Origin: Asticcacaulis sp. MM231
Lineage (GTDB): Bacteria; Pseudomonadota; Alphaproteobacteria; Caulobacterales; Caulobacteraceae
Assembly (NCBI RefSeq): GCF_964186625.1
Contig: NZ_OZ075108.1
Location: forward strand, 3,113,001 to 3,177,000
DNA length: 64,000 nucleotides
Direction of reading: 5' to 3'
Of this stretch, positions 17,989-28,728 are shown piece after piece. The notes beneath the pieces are model-generated. The model saw only the letters and a program-made list of their open reading frames with translations. It was not told the DNA's origin and made no database searches. Each line of letters opens with the position of its first letter. The first letter of the stretch is position 1. The translations under genes and the position numbers were made by a program.

Positions 17989-18013
17989 CAATAAGGATAG
18001 CCGAAGCGCTACG

Positions 18014-19618
18014 TTACCAGAACAGCGTGTAGAGCGCTATCAGGATAACGATAACGCCCACAGCCAGCACGTTGAAGCTGGTCGTCGTCTTGAAGCTGAC
18101 TCCTTCCAGCGACAGGGTCGAGACCGGCTTCTTGTTCGGCACAACCAGCGACACCAGCACGCACAGCAGGGTGGTGGCGACGAAGACCCAGCCGACACGG
18201 TTCATGAACGGATAGTCAGGCTGAAGATAGGACCAGATGGCTGAGATCAGCACGCCGCCAAGAATGGCCGCGAAGGCGCCCGCGGTCGAACACCGCTTCC
18301 AGAACATGCCGAGCGCGAAGATAACCACGATGCCCGGCGTAAAATAGCCGGTGAAGTTCTGGATAAACTGGAAGGCCTGATCGGTCTTACCGAGCAGCGG
18401 TTGCGCCACGGCGATGGCGATGGCGACCGCGATGACCGAGACGATGCGACCGACCGTCACCAGCGATTTTTCGGTCAGTTCCGGCTTGAGCGGCTGAATG
18501 ATATCGATGGTGAAGATGGTGGCGATAGAGTTGATCTTGGAGGCGGTCGAGGAAATGACGGCAAAGGTCAGGGCTACGAAGACGAGGCCGAGAAGGCCGG
18601 TCGGCAGCAGCTTCATCATTTCCGGATAGGCATGATCGGCCACTTCCAGATTGGGCGCCAGAAGCAGGGCGGCCATACCGGGAACGACAACGATCAACGG
18701 CATCAGCAGCTTAAGATAGGCGGCAAAGGCGATGCCCTTTTGTGCTTCCTGAAGCGACTTGGCGGCCAGCGCCCGTTGGATGATGTACTGGTTGAAGCCC
18801 CAGTAGGAGATGTTCATGATCCACATGCCGCCGACGAGCACGGCGATGCCCGGCAGGTCCTTGTAGAAGGGCGACGACTTGTCGAGGATCATGTGGAAGT
18901 GTTCGGGGAAGTTGGCGCGCAGCTTGTTGAAGCCATCAGCGAAACCGGTGATATTGGCCTGGCCGCCGATCTGGGTCAGGGTGATACCGGCGATGATCAG
19001 GCCGCCCAGCACCAGCAGGGTCACCTGCACAATGTCGGTCAGGGCCACGGCCTTCAGGCCGCCGGAAATCTGATAGAGCAGCGCGAAAACACCCAGCGCA
19101 ATCAGCACCGGGACAGGATCAATCCCCGTCACCGTCGTCACCGCCGTGCCGCCGAGCCAGAGGATCGAGGTCAGGTTGACGAAGACGTAGAGGATCAGCC
19201 AGAAAATGGCCATCAGGTATTTCACCGACGGGCCGAAACGCTGTTGCAGGAAGCCCGGCATCGTCATGACGCCGTTCTTCAGGAAGACCGGCAGGAAGTA
19301 TTTGCCGACGATGATCAGGGTGATGGCCGCCATCCATTCATAGGAGGCGATGGCCAGACCGATGCGGTAACCCGAACCCGACATGCCGATAATCTGCTCG
19401 GCGGAGATATTGGCGGCGATCAGCGAGGCGCCGATGGCCCACCACGGCAGGGTGTTGCCGGCCAGAAAGTAGCCCTTGGACGAGGCTTCTTCCCCCGCCT
19501 TACGGCGCGAAACGACCTGAGCCAGGACGAAGATGGAGACGGCGTAGAAAAGCACGATCCAGATATCGAGACTTTTCAAAAAATTCGCCGATGGCAGGTA
19601 TTGAGCTAAATCAGGCAT
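18014..19618 (-). CDS. Sodium/solute symporter, SSS family (SglT-like sugar transporter)
   Basis: 534 aa with about 14 membrane segments. Family features: SLIAANISAEQIIGMSGSGYRIGLA in helix 1-2, LLYQISGGLKAVALTDIVQ (the SSS sodium-site signature) and WGFNQYIIQRALAAKSLQEAQKG. It imports a sugar with sodium, like Vibrio SglT. The ATG at 19618 has AGAGGGG 6 bp upstream; the longer frame is not supported. It is downstream of the GH3 gene in the same direction but has its own upstream palindrome and terminators at both ends, so it is probably a single unit. Confidence 0.87.
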   Translation of the reverse strand: MPDLAQYLPSANFLKSLDIWIVLFYAVSIFVLAQVVSRRKAGEEASSKGYFLAGNTLPWWAIGASLIAANISAEQIIGMSGSGYRIGLAIASYEWMAAITLIIVGKYFLPVFLKNGVMTMPGFLQQRFGPSVKYLMAIFWLILYVFVNLTSILWLGGTAVTTVTGIDPVPVLIALGVFALLYQISGGLKAVALTDIVQVTLLVLGGLIIAGITLTQIGGQANITGFADGFNKLRANFPEHFHMILDKSSPFYKDLPGIAVLVGGMWIMNISYWGFNQYIIQRALAAKSLQEAQKGIAFAAYLKLLMPLIVVVPGMAALLLAPNLEVADHAYPEMMKLLPTGLLGLVFVALTFAVISSTASKINSIATIFTIDIIQPLKPELTEKSLVTVGRIVSVIAVAIAIAVAQPLLGKTDQAFQFIQNFTGYFTPGIVVIFALGMFWKRCSTAGAFAAILGGVLISAIWSYLQPDYPFMNRVGWVFVATTLLCVLVSLVVPNKKPVSTLSLEGVSFKTTTSFNVLAVGVIVILIALYTLFW

Positions 19619-19650
19619 GTTTCCCCTCTTGGCTCGTTGACAAGCCTTAG

Positions 19651-19663
19651 ATGATATTATCAT
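19651..19663. promoter_or_regulatory. Palindrome ATGATATTATCAT upstream of the SSS transporter
   Basis: A perfect 13-bp palindrome (ATGATA-T-TATCAT) 33 bp before the transporter ATG. It could be an operator covering the promoter. No regulator can be assigned. Confidence 0.4.
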
Positions 19664-19742
19664 ACAATTGACACAGCTTGACGGCTGAATCAATCTCAAA
19701 TCCCAACACGCCAACGGCGGCGATTTTTTCGCCGCTCTGTGA

Positions 19743-19776
19743 AAAAAGCCTCTCCGCGTTTAAGGGGAGGCTTTTT
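19743..19776 (-). terminator. Rho-independent terminator downstream of the GH3 gene
   Basis: AAAAAGCCTCTCC pairs with GGGGAGGCTTTTT around a short loop; T runs occur on both strands. It starts 4 bp after the GH3 stop on the minus strand. Confidence 0.8.
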
Positions 19777-19780
19777 CTAT

Positions 19781-22435
<2,655 letters not shown>

Positions 22436-22584
22436 AGTGCTCCTTTAGCGTTCTTCCACAGCGTTTTTTTTCTTTGACCTGTAACACGACCGAGACGCGA
22501 TAAACAGTCGCGTCAAAGACCTTATGCGGCACGTCTCCCTTATCCGGGCAACCTCTTTGTAACAAGGGTTGGAAGCCAGTTTAA

Positions 22585-22598
22585 TGACAGCGCTATCA
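22585..22598 (-). promoter_or_regulatory. LacI-type operator upstream of the GH3 gene
   Basis: TGACAGCGCTATCA differs from the perfect palindrome by one pair and matches the zwf operator TGACAGCGTTGTCA in 12 of 14 positions. On the minus strand TTGACG precedes it and an AT-rich -10-like stretch follows, so the site would lie inside the GH3 promoter. The leader would be about 140 nt. Confidence 0.6.
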
Positions 22599-22707
22599 GC
22601 CAGCGTCAAGTGTGGATAACTTTGTCGGGACAACGAACGGCCGCCGTATACGTTTACATGAAGCGCAAGCCGGAGCGTCAAAAATATATTTGTTTTCATA
22701 ATCTATT

Positions 22708-22721
22708 TGACAGCGTTGTCA
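22708..22721 (+). promoter_or_regulatory. LacI-type operator, identical to the zwf operator
   Basis: TGACAGCGTTGTCA, 14 of 14 identical to the site before zwf (32896-32909). It overlaps TTGACA (22707-22712), with GATATG at 22727. No protein-coding gene follows on the plus strand before the strong terminator at 22908-22942. It could instead be a second site for the GH3 gene, with centres 123 bp apart suited to looping. Confidence 0.6.
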
Positions 22722-22732
22722 GATTTGATATG

Positions 22733-22942
22733 AAGAAGAGGACTTATTCATCCGGCCTGACGAATTCTATGATTTTGGCGGTTCGGGTTCTCTGTTTAAA
22801 ACCATTGCGCGTTATGGCTTCTTTCCCTTTTTCATAGCCATTTCACGTCCGTGGTTTTAAAGCGTCTTCTTAAATGTGGCATTATTTGGAAGACACTGGC
22901 CTTATATCCCGATGAACCTTTTTGGTTCATCGGGTTTTTTTT
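22733..22942 (+). ncRNA. Candidate small RNA between a LacI operator and a strong terminator
   Basis: The plus strand carries an operator/promoter-like site at 22707-22732 and a textbook intrinsic terminator at 22908-22942, with no supported gene between. The only small frame (22730-22837, 35 codons) has no ribosome-binding site. A transcript of about 200 nt ending at the T run would be a regulatory RNA under the same control as zwf and GH3. The 5' end is approximate and no homology is claimed. Confidence 0.35.
22908..22942 (+). terminator. Strong intrinsic terminator, plus strand, without an upstream gene
   Basis: CCCGATGAACC (22908-22918) pairs perfectly with GGTTCATCGGG (22924-22934) around a 5-T loop, followed by eight T (22935-22942). 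The T run exists only on the plus strand, so it does not end the minus-strand gene at 22945. Confidence 0.85.
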
Positions 22943-22944
22943 GC

Positions 22945-23169
22945 TTATTCCGACGATGGCGCCTGATGACGCACATTCAAATGATCCACGGTGAGCGTTC
23001 CCACGGACAGATTATCAAGACGTGCTTCCAGAATGCGCACGCGACCGATCGCCAGAGCACCGATGGCAATCGCGCCGATGCCCAGCGCGCCAAGCGCAAA
23101 AGCCCCGACCGCGATGGCGCCAACCTCCGCGCCGGCCAGGGTGGTTGTGTTCTTCTTTATTTGCGTCAT
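22945..23169 (-). CDS. Small Gly/Ala/Ile-rich hydrophobic protein
   Basis: 74 aa. The middle (about 12-42) is a quasi-repeat of the form GAIAVGAFALGALGIGAIAIGA, then IGRVRILEARLDNLSVGTLTVDHLNVR, which reads like a regular beta-helix or a membrane segment followed by a short repeat with a five-residue period. A strong AAGGAAGG site precedes the ATG, so the gene is real. Similar short proteins are common and uncharacterised in alphaproteobacteria. Function unknown. Confidence 0.65.
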   Translation of the reverse strand: MTQIKKNTTTLAGAEVGAIAVGAFALGALGIGAIAIGALAIGRVRILEARLDNLSVGTLTVDHLNVRHQAPSSE

Positions 23170-23314
23170 GGCCTTCCTTTCGCGTCATTTCCGCCTCCAG
23201 ATTTTACTCCAAATGAGATCAGAGGGTTGACGGCACTATACCAAACCTATCCGATAGACATTATGCGGTAATCCAGCCTATAGTTTACGCGATATAGGGT
23301 TGAAAGGAAATCTG

Positions 23315-24838
23315 ATGCGTTGGACGTCGATCATATTGGCTGGGCTAATGGCGGCAAATCTCGCGGCTTGCCAGCGCCATCCCTCCGACAAGGCGCAGAT
23401 AGAAAGTGCACAGACCCAGCAAATCGCCTGGCGCGAAGGCGATGTCGATGACGCGCTTGCCGAGGCCAAAGAGAGCGGCAAGCCGGTGCTGCTGTATTGG
23501 GGCGCCAAGTGGTGCCCGCCGTGCAACCAGCTCAAGTCCACCCTGTTCAAGGACCCGGCCTTCATCGCCCAGACGCGCAACTTCATCCCCGTCCACCTCG
23601 ACGGCGACACGACCGGCGCGCAGAAGTGGGGCGAGCGCTTCGGCATCAGCGGCTACCCAACCGTCATCGTGCTGAACGCCGACGGCGCCGAGATCACCCG
23701 TTTGTCGACCGCCGCGCGCCTGCCGGAAGTTTTGCGGGTCGCCGCCGCCCGCACCACGCCGATCGACGCCCTGTTTGACAAGGCCGAGAAAAGCCCGACC
23801 GCCCTCTCCCCGGATGAATGGCAAATCCTCGGTGCCTTTGACTGGCAGAACGACCCCAAGCGCGATCACGCCCGTACAGCGTCATTGCTGGAAAAACTCG
23901 CCGGTGCCGCTCCCGAAGGCGCGGTCAAGCGCCGCTTTTCCCTGCTCGCCCTGACCGTACGGGCCGAACCGGGCGCGGATGGCAAGTACGCGCTGAGCCC
24001 CGCGCAACAGGCGCAGGTCGAGCAGCTCGTGCCGGCTATTCTCGCCAACAGCGATGAGGTCATTGTCAATCGGCAGGAGCTTAGCTATGCGATTCCGTCG
24101 CTTGTGGCGGCCTTGCCGGATACAGCCCGGCGCACGACGCTTGGCGCCTCGCTGATCAAGGGGCTTGATCGTGTCTACCGCGATGACAGCCTGCCCCTGC
24201 CCGACCGTCTGGCCACGGTCAATGCCGATATCGAACTCGGCAGGACGGGCGAACACGTCTCAAAGACCGTGCTGACCAAGGTGCGTGAGCGCGCCGCGTG
24301 GGCCGACAAGACCGCCAAGGACGCCATGGTGCGCCAGTCGGTTATCTCGAACGCGGCCGGTCTGCTCCATGAAGCGGGCGATGACGCCGGGGCGAAAAAA
24401 CTGCTGGAAGCCGAGCTGAAACGCTCAGCCTCGCCCTATTATTACATGCTCGATCTGGCGAGCCTCGCCGAGGATAGCAAGGACGGTCCGGCGGCGATTG
24501 CGTGGGCGCGCAAGGCCTATGAGACGGCGGAAGGCGACGCCACGCGCGTCCAGTGGGCCATCGCCTATTCCAAGACCGTGCTGCGTCAGGCGCCCGGCGA
24601 CAAGGCGGCGGTGGAGGCCAGCGCCCAGGCGGTGATCGACGAACTCGGCAAGAATTCCGGCGACTATTATCAGCGCACGCGCGTCAAGGTCGATGCCTGG
24701 GGCAAGCTGCTGCGCACCTGGAGCGACGGGTATGACGGCAGCGCCATTCTCAAGCGCCTTGATGCCAGAATGATCGAGGTTTGCGCCAAACAAGGCGAAG
24801 CGGCGGCGACCTGCCGGACATGGGGCAAGGCGGCGTAA
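23315..24838 (+). CDS. Thioredoxin-fold lipoprotein with C-terminal helical repeats
   Basis: 507 aa. Lipoprotein signal with lipobox LAAC (C19). A thioredoxin domain follows (about 38-150) with active site WCPPC (C67 and C70) and cis-Pro in SGYPTVIVL, as in DsbD-gamma/thioredoxin_7 proteins. Residues 160-507 are helical and repeat-like, probably TPR-type. It would act in the periplasm as a thiol-disulfide reductase or chaperone. ATG 23315 is preferred over TTG 23300 because AAAGGAAA precedes it. Not clearly in an operon. Confidence 0.8.
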   Translation: MRWTSIILAGLMAANLAACQRHPSDKAQIESAQTQQIAWREGDVDDALAEAKESGKPVLLYWGAKWCPPCNQLKSTLFKDPAFIAQTRNFIPVHLDGDTTGAQKWGERFGISGYPTVIVLNADGAEITRLSTAARLPEVLRVAAARTTPIDALFDKAEKSPTALSPDEWQILGAFDWQNDPKRDHARTASLLEKLAGAAPEGAVKRRFSLLALTVRAEPGADGKYALSPAQQAQVEQLVPAILANSDEVIVNRQELSYAIPSLVAALPDTARRTTLGASLIKGLDRVYRDDSLPLPDRLATVNADIELGRTGEHVSKTVLTKVRERAAWADKTAKDAMVRQSVISNAAGLLHEAGDDAGAKKLLEAELKRSASPYYYMLDLASLAEDSKDGPAAIAWARKAYETAEGDATRVQWAIAYSKTVLRQAPGDKAAVEASAQAVIDELGKNSGDYYQRTRVKVDAWGKLLRTWSDGYDGSAILKRLDARMIEVCAKQGEAAATCRTWGKAA

Positions 24839-24949
24839 TATCGGGGCATAGATCACTCCGCAGACGGAAGCGCCTTTTTTCGGTGCCTATTTGTCGCTTT
24901 AGTGACAGGGCTGGGTGAAGGGCGAATTCGAAAACAGAGAGGTTTTTCG

Positions 24950-25512
24950 ATGAACTATGTCAAATCTGGCGCCTTGCTTCTTGCACTCCCCCTTATGCTG
25001 TCAGTCTCAGCCTGTCCAGCCACAAATATGTCGATGACAAGATCGCCACCGCCAATGGCCGCATGGACCAGCAGGACGCGCACCTGGGTCTGCTCGATCA
25101 GACTACACAGTATGCACTCAATCGCGCCACCGCCGCCGGCAAGCTGGCCGAAGGCAAGTTCGTCTATTCGATCGTGCTGACCGACAATTCGGTGAAATTC
25201 GATACCGGCAAGGTGGTGCTTTCCGATGGCGCCAAGGCCAGTCTGGCGCAGCTCGCCGACCGACTGAAGAGCGACAACAAGAACGTCTATCTGGAAATTC
25301 AGGGCTATACCGATGCCACGGGCACGGACGCCATCAATTACAGCCTCGGCGCCGATCGCGCCGACAGCGTCCGCCGCTTCCTGAATACGCAAGGTGTGGC
25401 GCTGAACCGCATGGCGTCGATCTCCTACGGTTCGGAACAACCCATCGCCTCGAATGACAATGCCGTCGGCCGCTCGGCCAATCGCCGCGTCGTCATCGTC
25501 GTGCTGTCATAA
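24950..25512 (+). pseudogene. OmpA-family peptidoglycan-binding lipoprotein, frameshifted after the lipobox
   Basis: The ATG at 24950 (AGAGAGG upstream) encodes a lipoprotein signal (MNYVKSGALLLALPLMLSVSAC). The mature part KYVDDKIATANGRMDQQDAH and an OmpA domain (VKFDTGKVVLSDGAK, IQGYTDATGTD, LGADRADSVRRFL, GRSANRRVVIVV) follow in another frame. One base is missing just after the TGT of the lipobox Cys (25013-25015); adding one base gives a continuous 187-aa protein. The OmpA domain binds meso-diaminopimelate, tethering the outer membrane. Either a sequencing error or a real recent mutation; translation could restart at ATG 25063 but would lack the export signal. Confidence 0.75.
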
Positions 25513-25540
25513 ACGAGCGCTTTTCGGCTCAAAAAGCGTG

Positions 25541-25589
25541 CAAAAATAAAAATTAAAGCGCCGCGCCCTGGTCTTCGGACCAGGCGCGG
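25541..25589 (-). terminator. Rho-independent terminator of the LacI-family gene
   Basis: Hairpin at 25561-25589 (CCGCGCC and TGGTC pair with GACCA and GGCGCGG, one bulge) directly after the stop codon, followed on the minus strand by a T-rich stretch (25541-25557). Confidence 0.7.
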
Positions 25590-26669
25590 TCAAACAGCCC
25601 TGGCCGAATCGCGCGTCACCAGTTCGAACGGCAGTTCGCGGCGGGTATCGGTGAAGCTCGGCGCATCGTCATCGACATGGGCGCGTGACAGCAGCATGTC
25701 CGCCGCCGCATAGGCCAGATCGGTGACCGGCTGGCGGATAGTGGTCAGGTGCGGCCAGATGACCATCGAACCCGGCGTATCGTCGAAGCCGACCACCGAC
25801 ACCTCATCGGGAATCCTCACCCCCGCCTGCTGCGCATAGGCCATGACGCCAAAGGCCATTTCGTCGTTGGAAGCGAAAATGGCCGAGGGCAGATCGCCGC
25901 CCTGACCAAACAACGCCTTGCCGGCCTCAAGCCCGGAGGCAAAGCTGTTCTGCCCCTGCTTGATCCACGCCGGTCGCGGTTCCAGCCCGCCTTCGTGCAT
26001 CGCCTTGAGGAAACCGTCATAGCGACGATGCGAGGAGCCGTGTTCCGGATGGCCGCGCAGGAAGCCGATGTCTTTGTGGCCCAGACCAAGCAGGTGCTTC
26101 GTCATCTCATAGGCGGCCAGGGTATCATCCATCTCCACCAGCGCCGAACGGCCGGGGAAAAGCGACGGCGACACACGCACATAGGGCACGCCCGCGGCCT
26201 CGACCGCATCGAGCACCACCGCCATATCGCACAGGGGCGGCGTCAGGATCACGCCATCAAGGCGGATGGTGGCCAGCAGGCTGGCGATGGCGCGGCCGAT
26301 ATCCGGCGCCAGGCTGTCCTGCGGCTCGCTCAGCACATGGTAGCCACTCTCGCGGCAGCGCGCGATGACGCCGGCCTGCATATCGATGACATAGCTGGAA
26401 GACGGATTATCGTAGAGCAGGCCCACAAGAAAGCTGCGCGCGCCCGCCAGTGATCGCGCCAGCAGGTTCGGCCGGTATTTCAGCAGGTTGGCGGCGTCCT
26501 TGACCTTGGTGCGGGTTTCCTCGCGCACATTCGGCTCATTGTTCATGACGCGCGACACGGTCTTGATCGACACCCCGGCGAGGCGCGCCACATCGTTGAT
26601 GGTGGAAACCGCAGGCGCGGCAGGAATCGGCTCTTTGACGCGCTCGGCCGTCGTCTTGCTCTGCGTCAC
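25590..26669 (-). CDS. LacI-family transcriptional repressor, likely regulator of the glucose cluster
   Basis: 359 aa. N-terminal LacI helix-turn-helix (about 20-65): TINDVARLAGVSIKTVSRVMN, then hinge helix PNLLARSLAGARS. Periplasmic-binding-protein-like sensor domain with FASNDEMAFGVMAYAQQAGVRIPDEVSVVGFDD at its end. GTG 26669 is chosen because AGGA lies 8 bp upstream and the HTH begins soon after; the longer frame crosses repeats. Lies on the same strand just after eda, so it is the likely binder of the TGACAGCGTTGTCA sites at zwf, GH3 and 22708. The inducer is unknown, plausibly a glucose derivative or KDPG (inference). Confidence 0.9.
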   Translation of the reverse strand: MTQSKTTAERVKEPIPAAPAVSTINDVARLAGVSIKTVSRVMNNEPNVREETRTKVKDAANLLKYRPNLLARSLAGARSFLVGLLYDNPSSSYVIDMQAGVIARCRESGYHVLSEPQDSLAPDIGRAIASLLATIRLDGVILTPPLCDMAVVLDAVEAAGVPYVRVSPSLFPGRSALVEMDDTLAAYEMTKHLLGLGHKDIGFLRGHPEHGSSHRRYDGFLKAMHEGGLEPRPAWIKQGQNSFASGLEAGKALFGQGGDLPSAIFASNDEMAFGVMAYAQQAGVRIPDEVSVVGFDDTPGSMVIWPHLTTIRQPVTDLAYAAADMLLSRAHVDDDAPSFTDTRRELPFELVTRDSARAV

Positions 26670-26710
26670 GCGGACAGTCCTGTGCGGGGAAATGGGGTCA
26701 ACGTATAAAC

Positions 26711-26931
26711 CAGAAAGCTGGAAATGGGTATATGCAGCTTTCTGCCCCAATAGCAGCTTTGTCAATCCTAAAGAAACAGCGTTTTCAAATGCTTGTTTCT
26801 TTAGGGCATTGTTTGCGCTCATCCCGCTAGGGCATGCCTCGCAAAGGCTCAGGCGGCCATAAAACGAGAATATGGTGCCCTTGCCAAATCCCAAGGGATT
26901 TGGAGGTTTGCGCTCATGCCGCTAGAGCATG
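26711..26931. repeat. Cluster of hairpins and short repeats between eda and the LacI gene
   Basis: Three structures: arms CAGAAAGCTG (26711-26720) and CAGCTTTCTG (26735-26744); arms CTAAAGAAACA (26768-26778) and TGTTTCTTTAG (26794-26804); and CCAAATCCC/GGGATTTGG (inside 26877-26905). A 26-bp direct repeat starting GTTTGCGCTCAT and ending in GCATG occurs at 26811-26836 and 26906-26931 with two differences. The region is the leader of the LacI gene or spacer DNA after eda; no gene is seen in it. Confidence 0.6.
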
Positions 26932-26943
26932 TCGTCGTGGTAT

Positions 26944-27576
26944 CTATTTCTTGCCGAAGGTCGCCACGGCTTCTGCAGCCAGACGGGTGATTTCCGCCCA
27001 GTTGCCTTCGTCCATCGCCTTGGACGGCGCGACCCACGAACCGCCGACGCACAGCACGTTATCGAGTGCGAGGAATTGCGCGGCGTTCTTGGCGTCGATG
27101 CCGCCGGTCGGACAGAACCTGGCCTGCGGCAGCGGACCGCCGATGCCCTTGAGGTAGGGCACGCCGCCCGCGGGCACGGCCGGGAAGAATTTCAGATGGG
27201 TGAAGCCCCACTCCAGCGCCTTCATCACTTCCGATGAGGTGGCGACGCCCGGCAACAGCGGCAACGCGTCCTGATGCGCCAGGGTCTTGGTAAGGCCGGG
27301 CGAGACAAGGAACTTGGCGCCGGCCTTGGCGGCCTTTTCGGCATCCTTGGGCGTCAGCACCGTGCCGGCACCGACGATCGCTTCCGGGCGTTCCTTGGCG
27401 ATCAGCTTGATGGCGTCGAGCGCGCAATCGGTGCGCAGGGTGATTTCGAGCACCTTGATGCCACCGGCCAGCAGGGCGTCGGCAAGAGGCAGCGCCTGAT
27501 CGAGCGACGGAATGACCATCACCGGCAGGACGGGGCCCATGGTCATGAACTTGGGGATATCGGGATGCGTGGACAT
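26944..27576 (-). CDS. eda: 2-dehydro-3-deoxy-phosphogluconate (KDPG) aldolase
   Basis: 210 aa, class I aldolase TIM barrel. Catalytic E44 in VLEITLRT and Schiff-base K129 in THLKFFPA are visible, with GAGTVLT and CPTGGID phosphate-site motifs. It splits KDPG to pyruvate and glyceraldehyde 3-phosphate, the last step of the Entner-Doudoroff pathway. The ATG at 27576 begins the conserved sequence. It follows glk in the same direction; a 111-bp repeat has inserted between them. Confidence 0.95.
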   Translation of the reverse strand: MSTHPDIPKFMTMGPVLPVMVIPSLDQALPLADALLAGGIKVLEITLRTDCALDAIKLIAKERPEAIVGAGTVLTPKDAEKAAKAGAKFLVSPGLTKTLAHQDALPLLPGVATSSEVMKALEWGFTHLKFFPAVPAGGVPYLKGIGGPLPQARFCPTGGIDAKNAAQFLALDNVLCVGGSWVAPSKAMDEGNWAEITRLAAEAVATFGKK

Positions 27577-27594
27577 GGGTGTTTCCTTATCTAA

Positions 27595-27705
27595 TTTTCT
27601 CCTCCCCATCGCGATGGGGAGGTGGCATTGAGCAAAGCGAAATGACGGAGGGGCGCCCCTCCACCGCTTCGCGGTCCCCCTCCCCACTTCGTAGGGAGGA
27701 GAAAA
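27595..27705. repeat. Palindromic repeat element (111 bp) with 12-bp terminal inverted repeats
   Basis: Ends TTTTCTCCTCCC (27595-27606) and GGGAGGAGAAAA (27694-27705) are perfect inverted repeats. Inside are hairpins CCCCATCGCGATGGGG and ACCGCTTCGCGGT and the motif GGTCCCCCTCCCC shared with other copies in the window. It ends 2 bp after the glk stop and lies in front of eda. Same superfamily as the flanks of the DUF559 cassette. Confidence 0.75.
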
Positions 27706-27707
27706 AA

Positions 27708-28724
27708 CTAAGCCGTAATCTGTATGTCCGTCAGTGCGTTCGCCGAACCGAGCAGCGCTGCATACGGATGGATAATAATGCTCGACGGGATGGCGGCCAC
27801 CATGGCCGACAAAGGTGCCTTGGCCTCCATACGGGCACGGAAACGCAGTTCGTCGATATGCTTGATCAGGCGCGGGGCCACGCCGCCAGCGATGAACATG
27901 CCCGCCGTGGCGCCATGCGCCAGCGCCAGATCACCACACACCGAGGCCATGATGTCGAGGAAGGCCTCGACCGTGTAGCGTGATCCCGTGGCGTCTTCGC
28001 CTTCGAGATGGGTAATCTGCGCCGGCGTCAGATTCTCGGCGAACTCACCGCGTATCGAAGAGATAGCCTGATAGAGATTGACCAGACCCGGGCCCGACAG
28101 CAGCATTTCGACCGTGACTCGGCCATGCTTCTTGCGCAGGAAACGCAGGATTTCCAACTCATAGTCATTGACCGGCGCAAACGAGATGTGGCCGCTTTCG
28201 GTCGACAGGCAGTACGGTCCGAACTCACCGCCCACCAGCACCGAGGCGCCAAAGCCGGTGCCCGCGCCCATGACGGCATGGACATTGCCAAAGCCCTTGC
28301 TGACCGGCCCGATCGTCTTGGTGTCACTGTCGGCCAGGTGCGGCAAGGCGAAGGCCAGGCCGGCGTAGTCGTTGATCAGGCGCGCCTTGCGCACCCCCAC
28401 GGCTTGCGCCAGCAGGTCTTCGCGCACTTCCCAGTCAAGGTTGGTGAACTTGATCCGGCCGTCCTTGACTGGACCGGCCACAGCCACCACGGCGTAATCC
28501 AGATCGGGCCTGCCGCCAATCAAGGTGAAATAGGCCGCCAGGGCCGCGTAGCAATCCTTGTGGTCGACTGTTTCCAGCGACTTGAAGTCCGCAAGCGTTG
28601 TCTTGCCGTCAATGCGTTCGGCAATGGCGAAGCGGGCATTGGTGCCGCCGATATCACCCACCAGTCCGCGCAGGGGCCGGTTATGCGATGTGATGACCGA
28701 ACTGGTCTCGAAATGCGCTGTCAT
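27708..28724 (-). CDS. glk: Glucokinase
   Basis: 338 aa, ROK-unrelated bacterial glucokinase family: ATP-binding LVGDIGGTNARFA near the N-terminus, VAVAGPV, KFTNLDWEVRE, LINDYAGLAFALP (catalytic Asp region), GAGTGFGASVL, STESGHISFAP and GMFIAGGVAPR. It phosphorylates glucose to glucose 6-phosphate for zwf. The ATG at 28724 is 4 bp after the edd stop; an ATG at 28754 would overlap edd and lacks a better ribosome-binding site. Fourth gene of zwf-pgl-edd-glk. Confidence 0.94.
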   Translation of the reverse strand: MTAHFETSSVITSHNRPLRGLVGDIGGTNARFAIAERIDGKTTLADFKSLETVDHKDCYAALAAYFTLIGGRPDLDYAVVAVAGPVKDGRIKFTNLDWEVREDLLAQAVGVRKARLINDYAGLAFALPHLADSDTKTIGPVSKGFGNVHAVMGAGTGFGASVLVGGEFGPYCLSTESGHISFAPVNDYELEILRFLRKKHGRVTVEMLLSGPGLVNLYQAISSIRGEFAENLTPAQITHLEGEDATGSRYTVEAFLDIMASVCGDLALAHGATAGMFIAGGVAPRLIKHIDELRFRARMEAKAPLSAMVAAIPSSIIIHPYAALLGSANALTDIQITA

Positions 28725-28728
28725 ATAT

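Noticed and set aside
22730..22837. Small plus-strand frame of 35 codons inside the candidate small RNA
   Set aside because: No ribosome-binding site and unremarkable composition; the operator-terminator layout fits a non-coding RNA better.
26768..26804. Inverted repeat as a terminator of eda
   Set aside because: The arms are AT-rich and no T run follows in the right direction on the minus strand; it is recorded as a structured leader instead.
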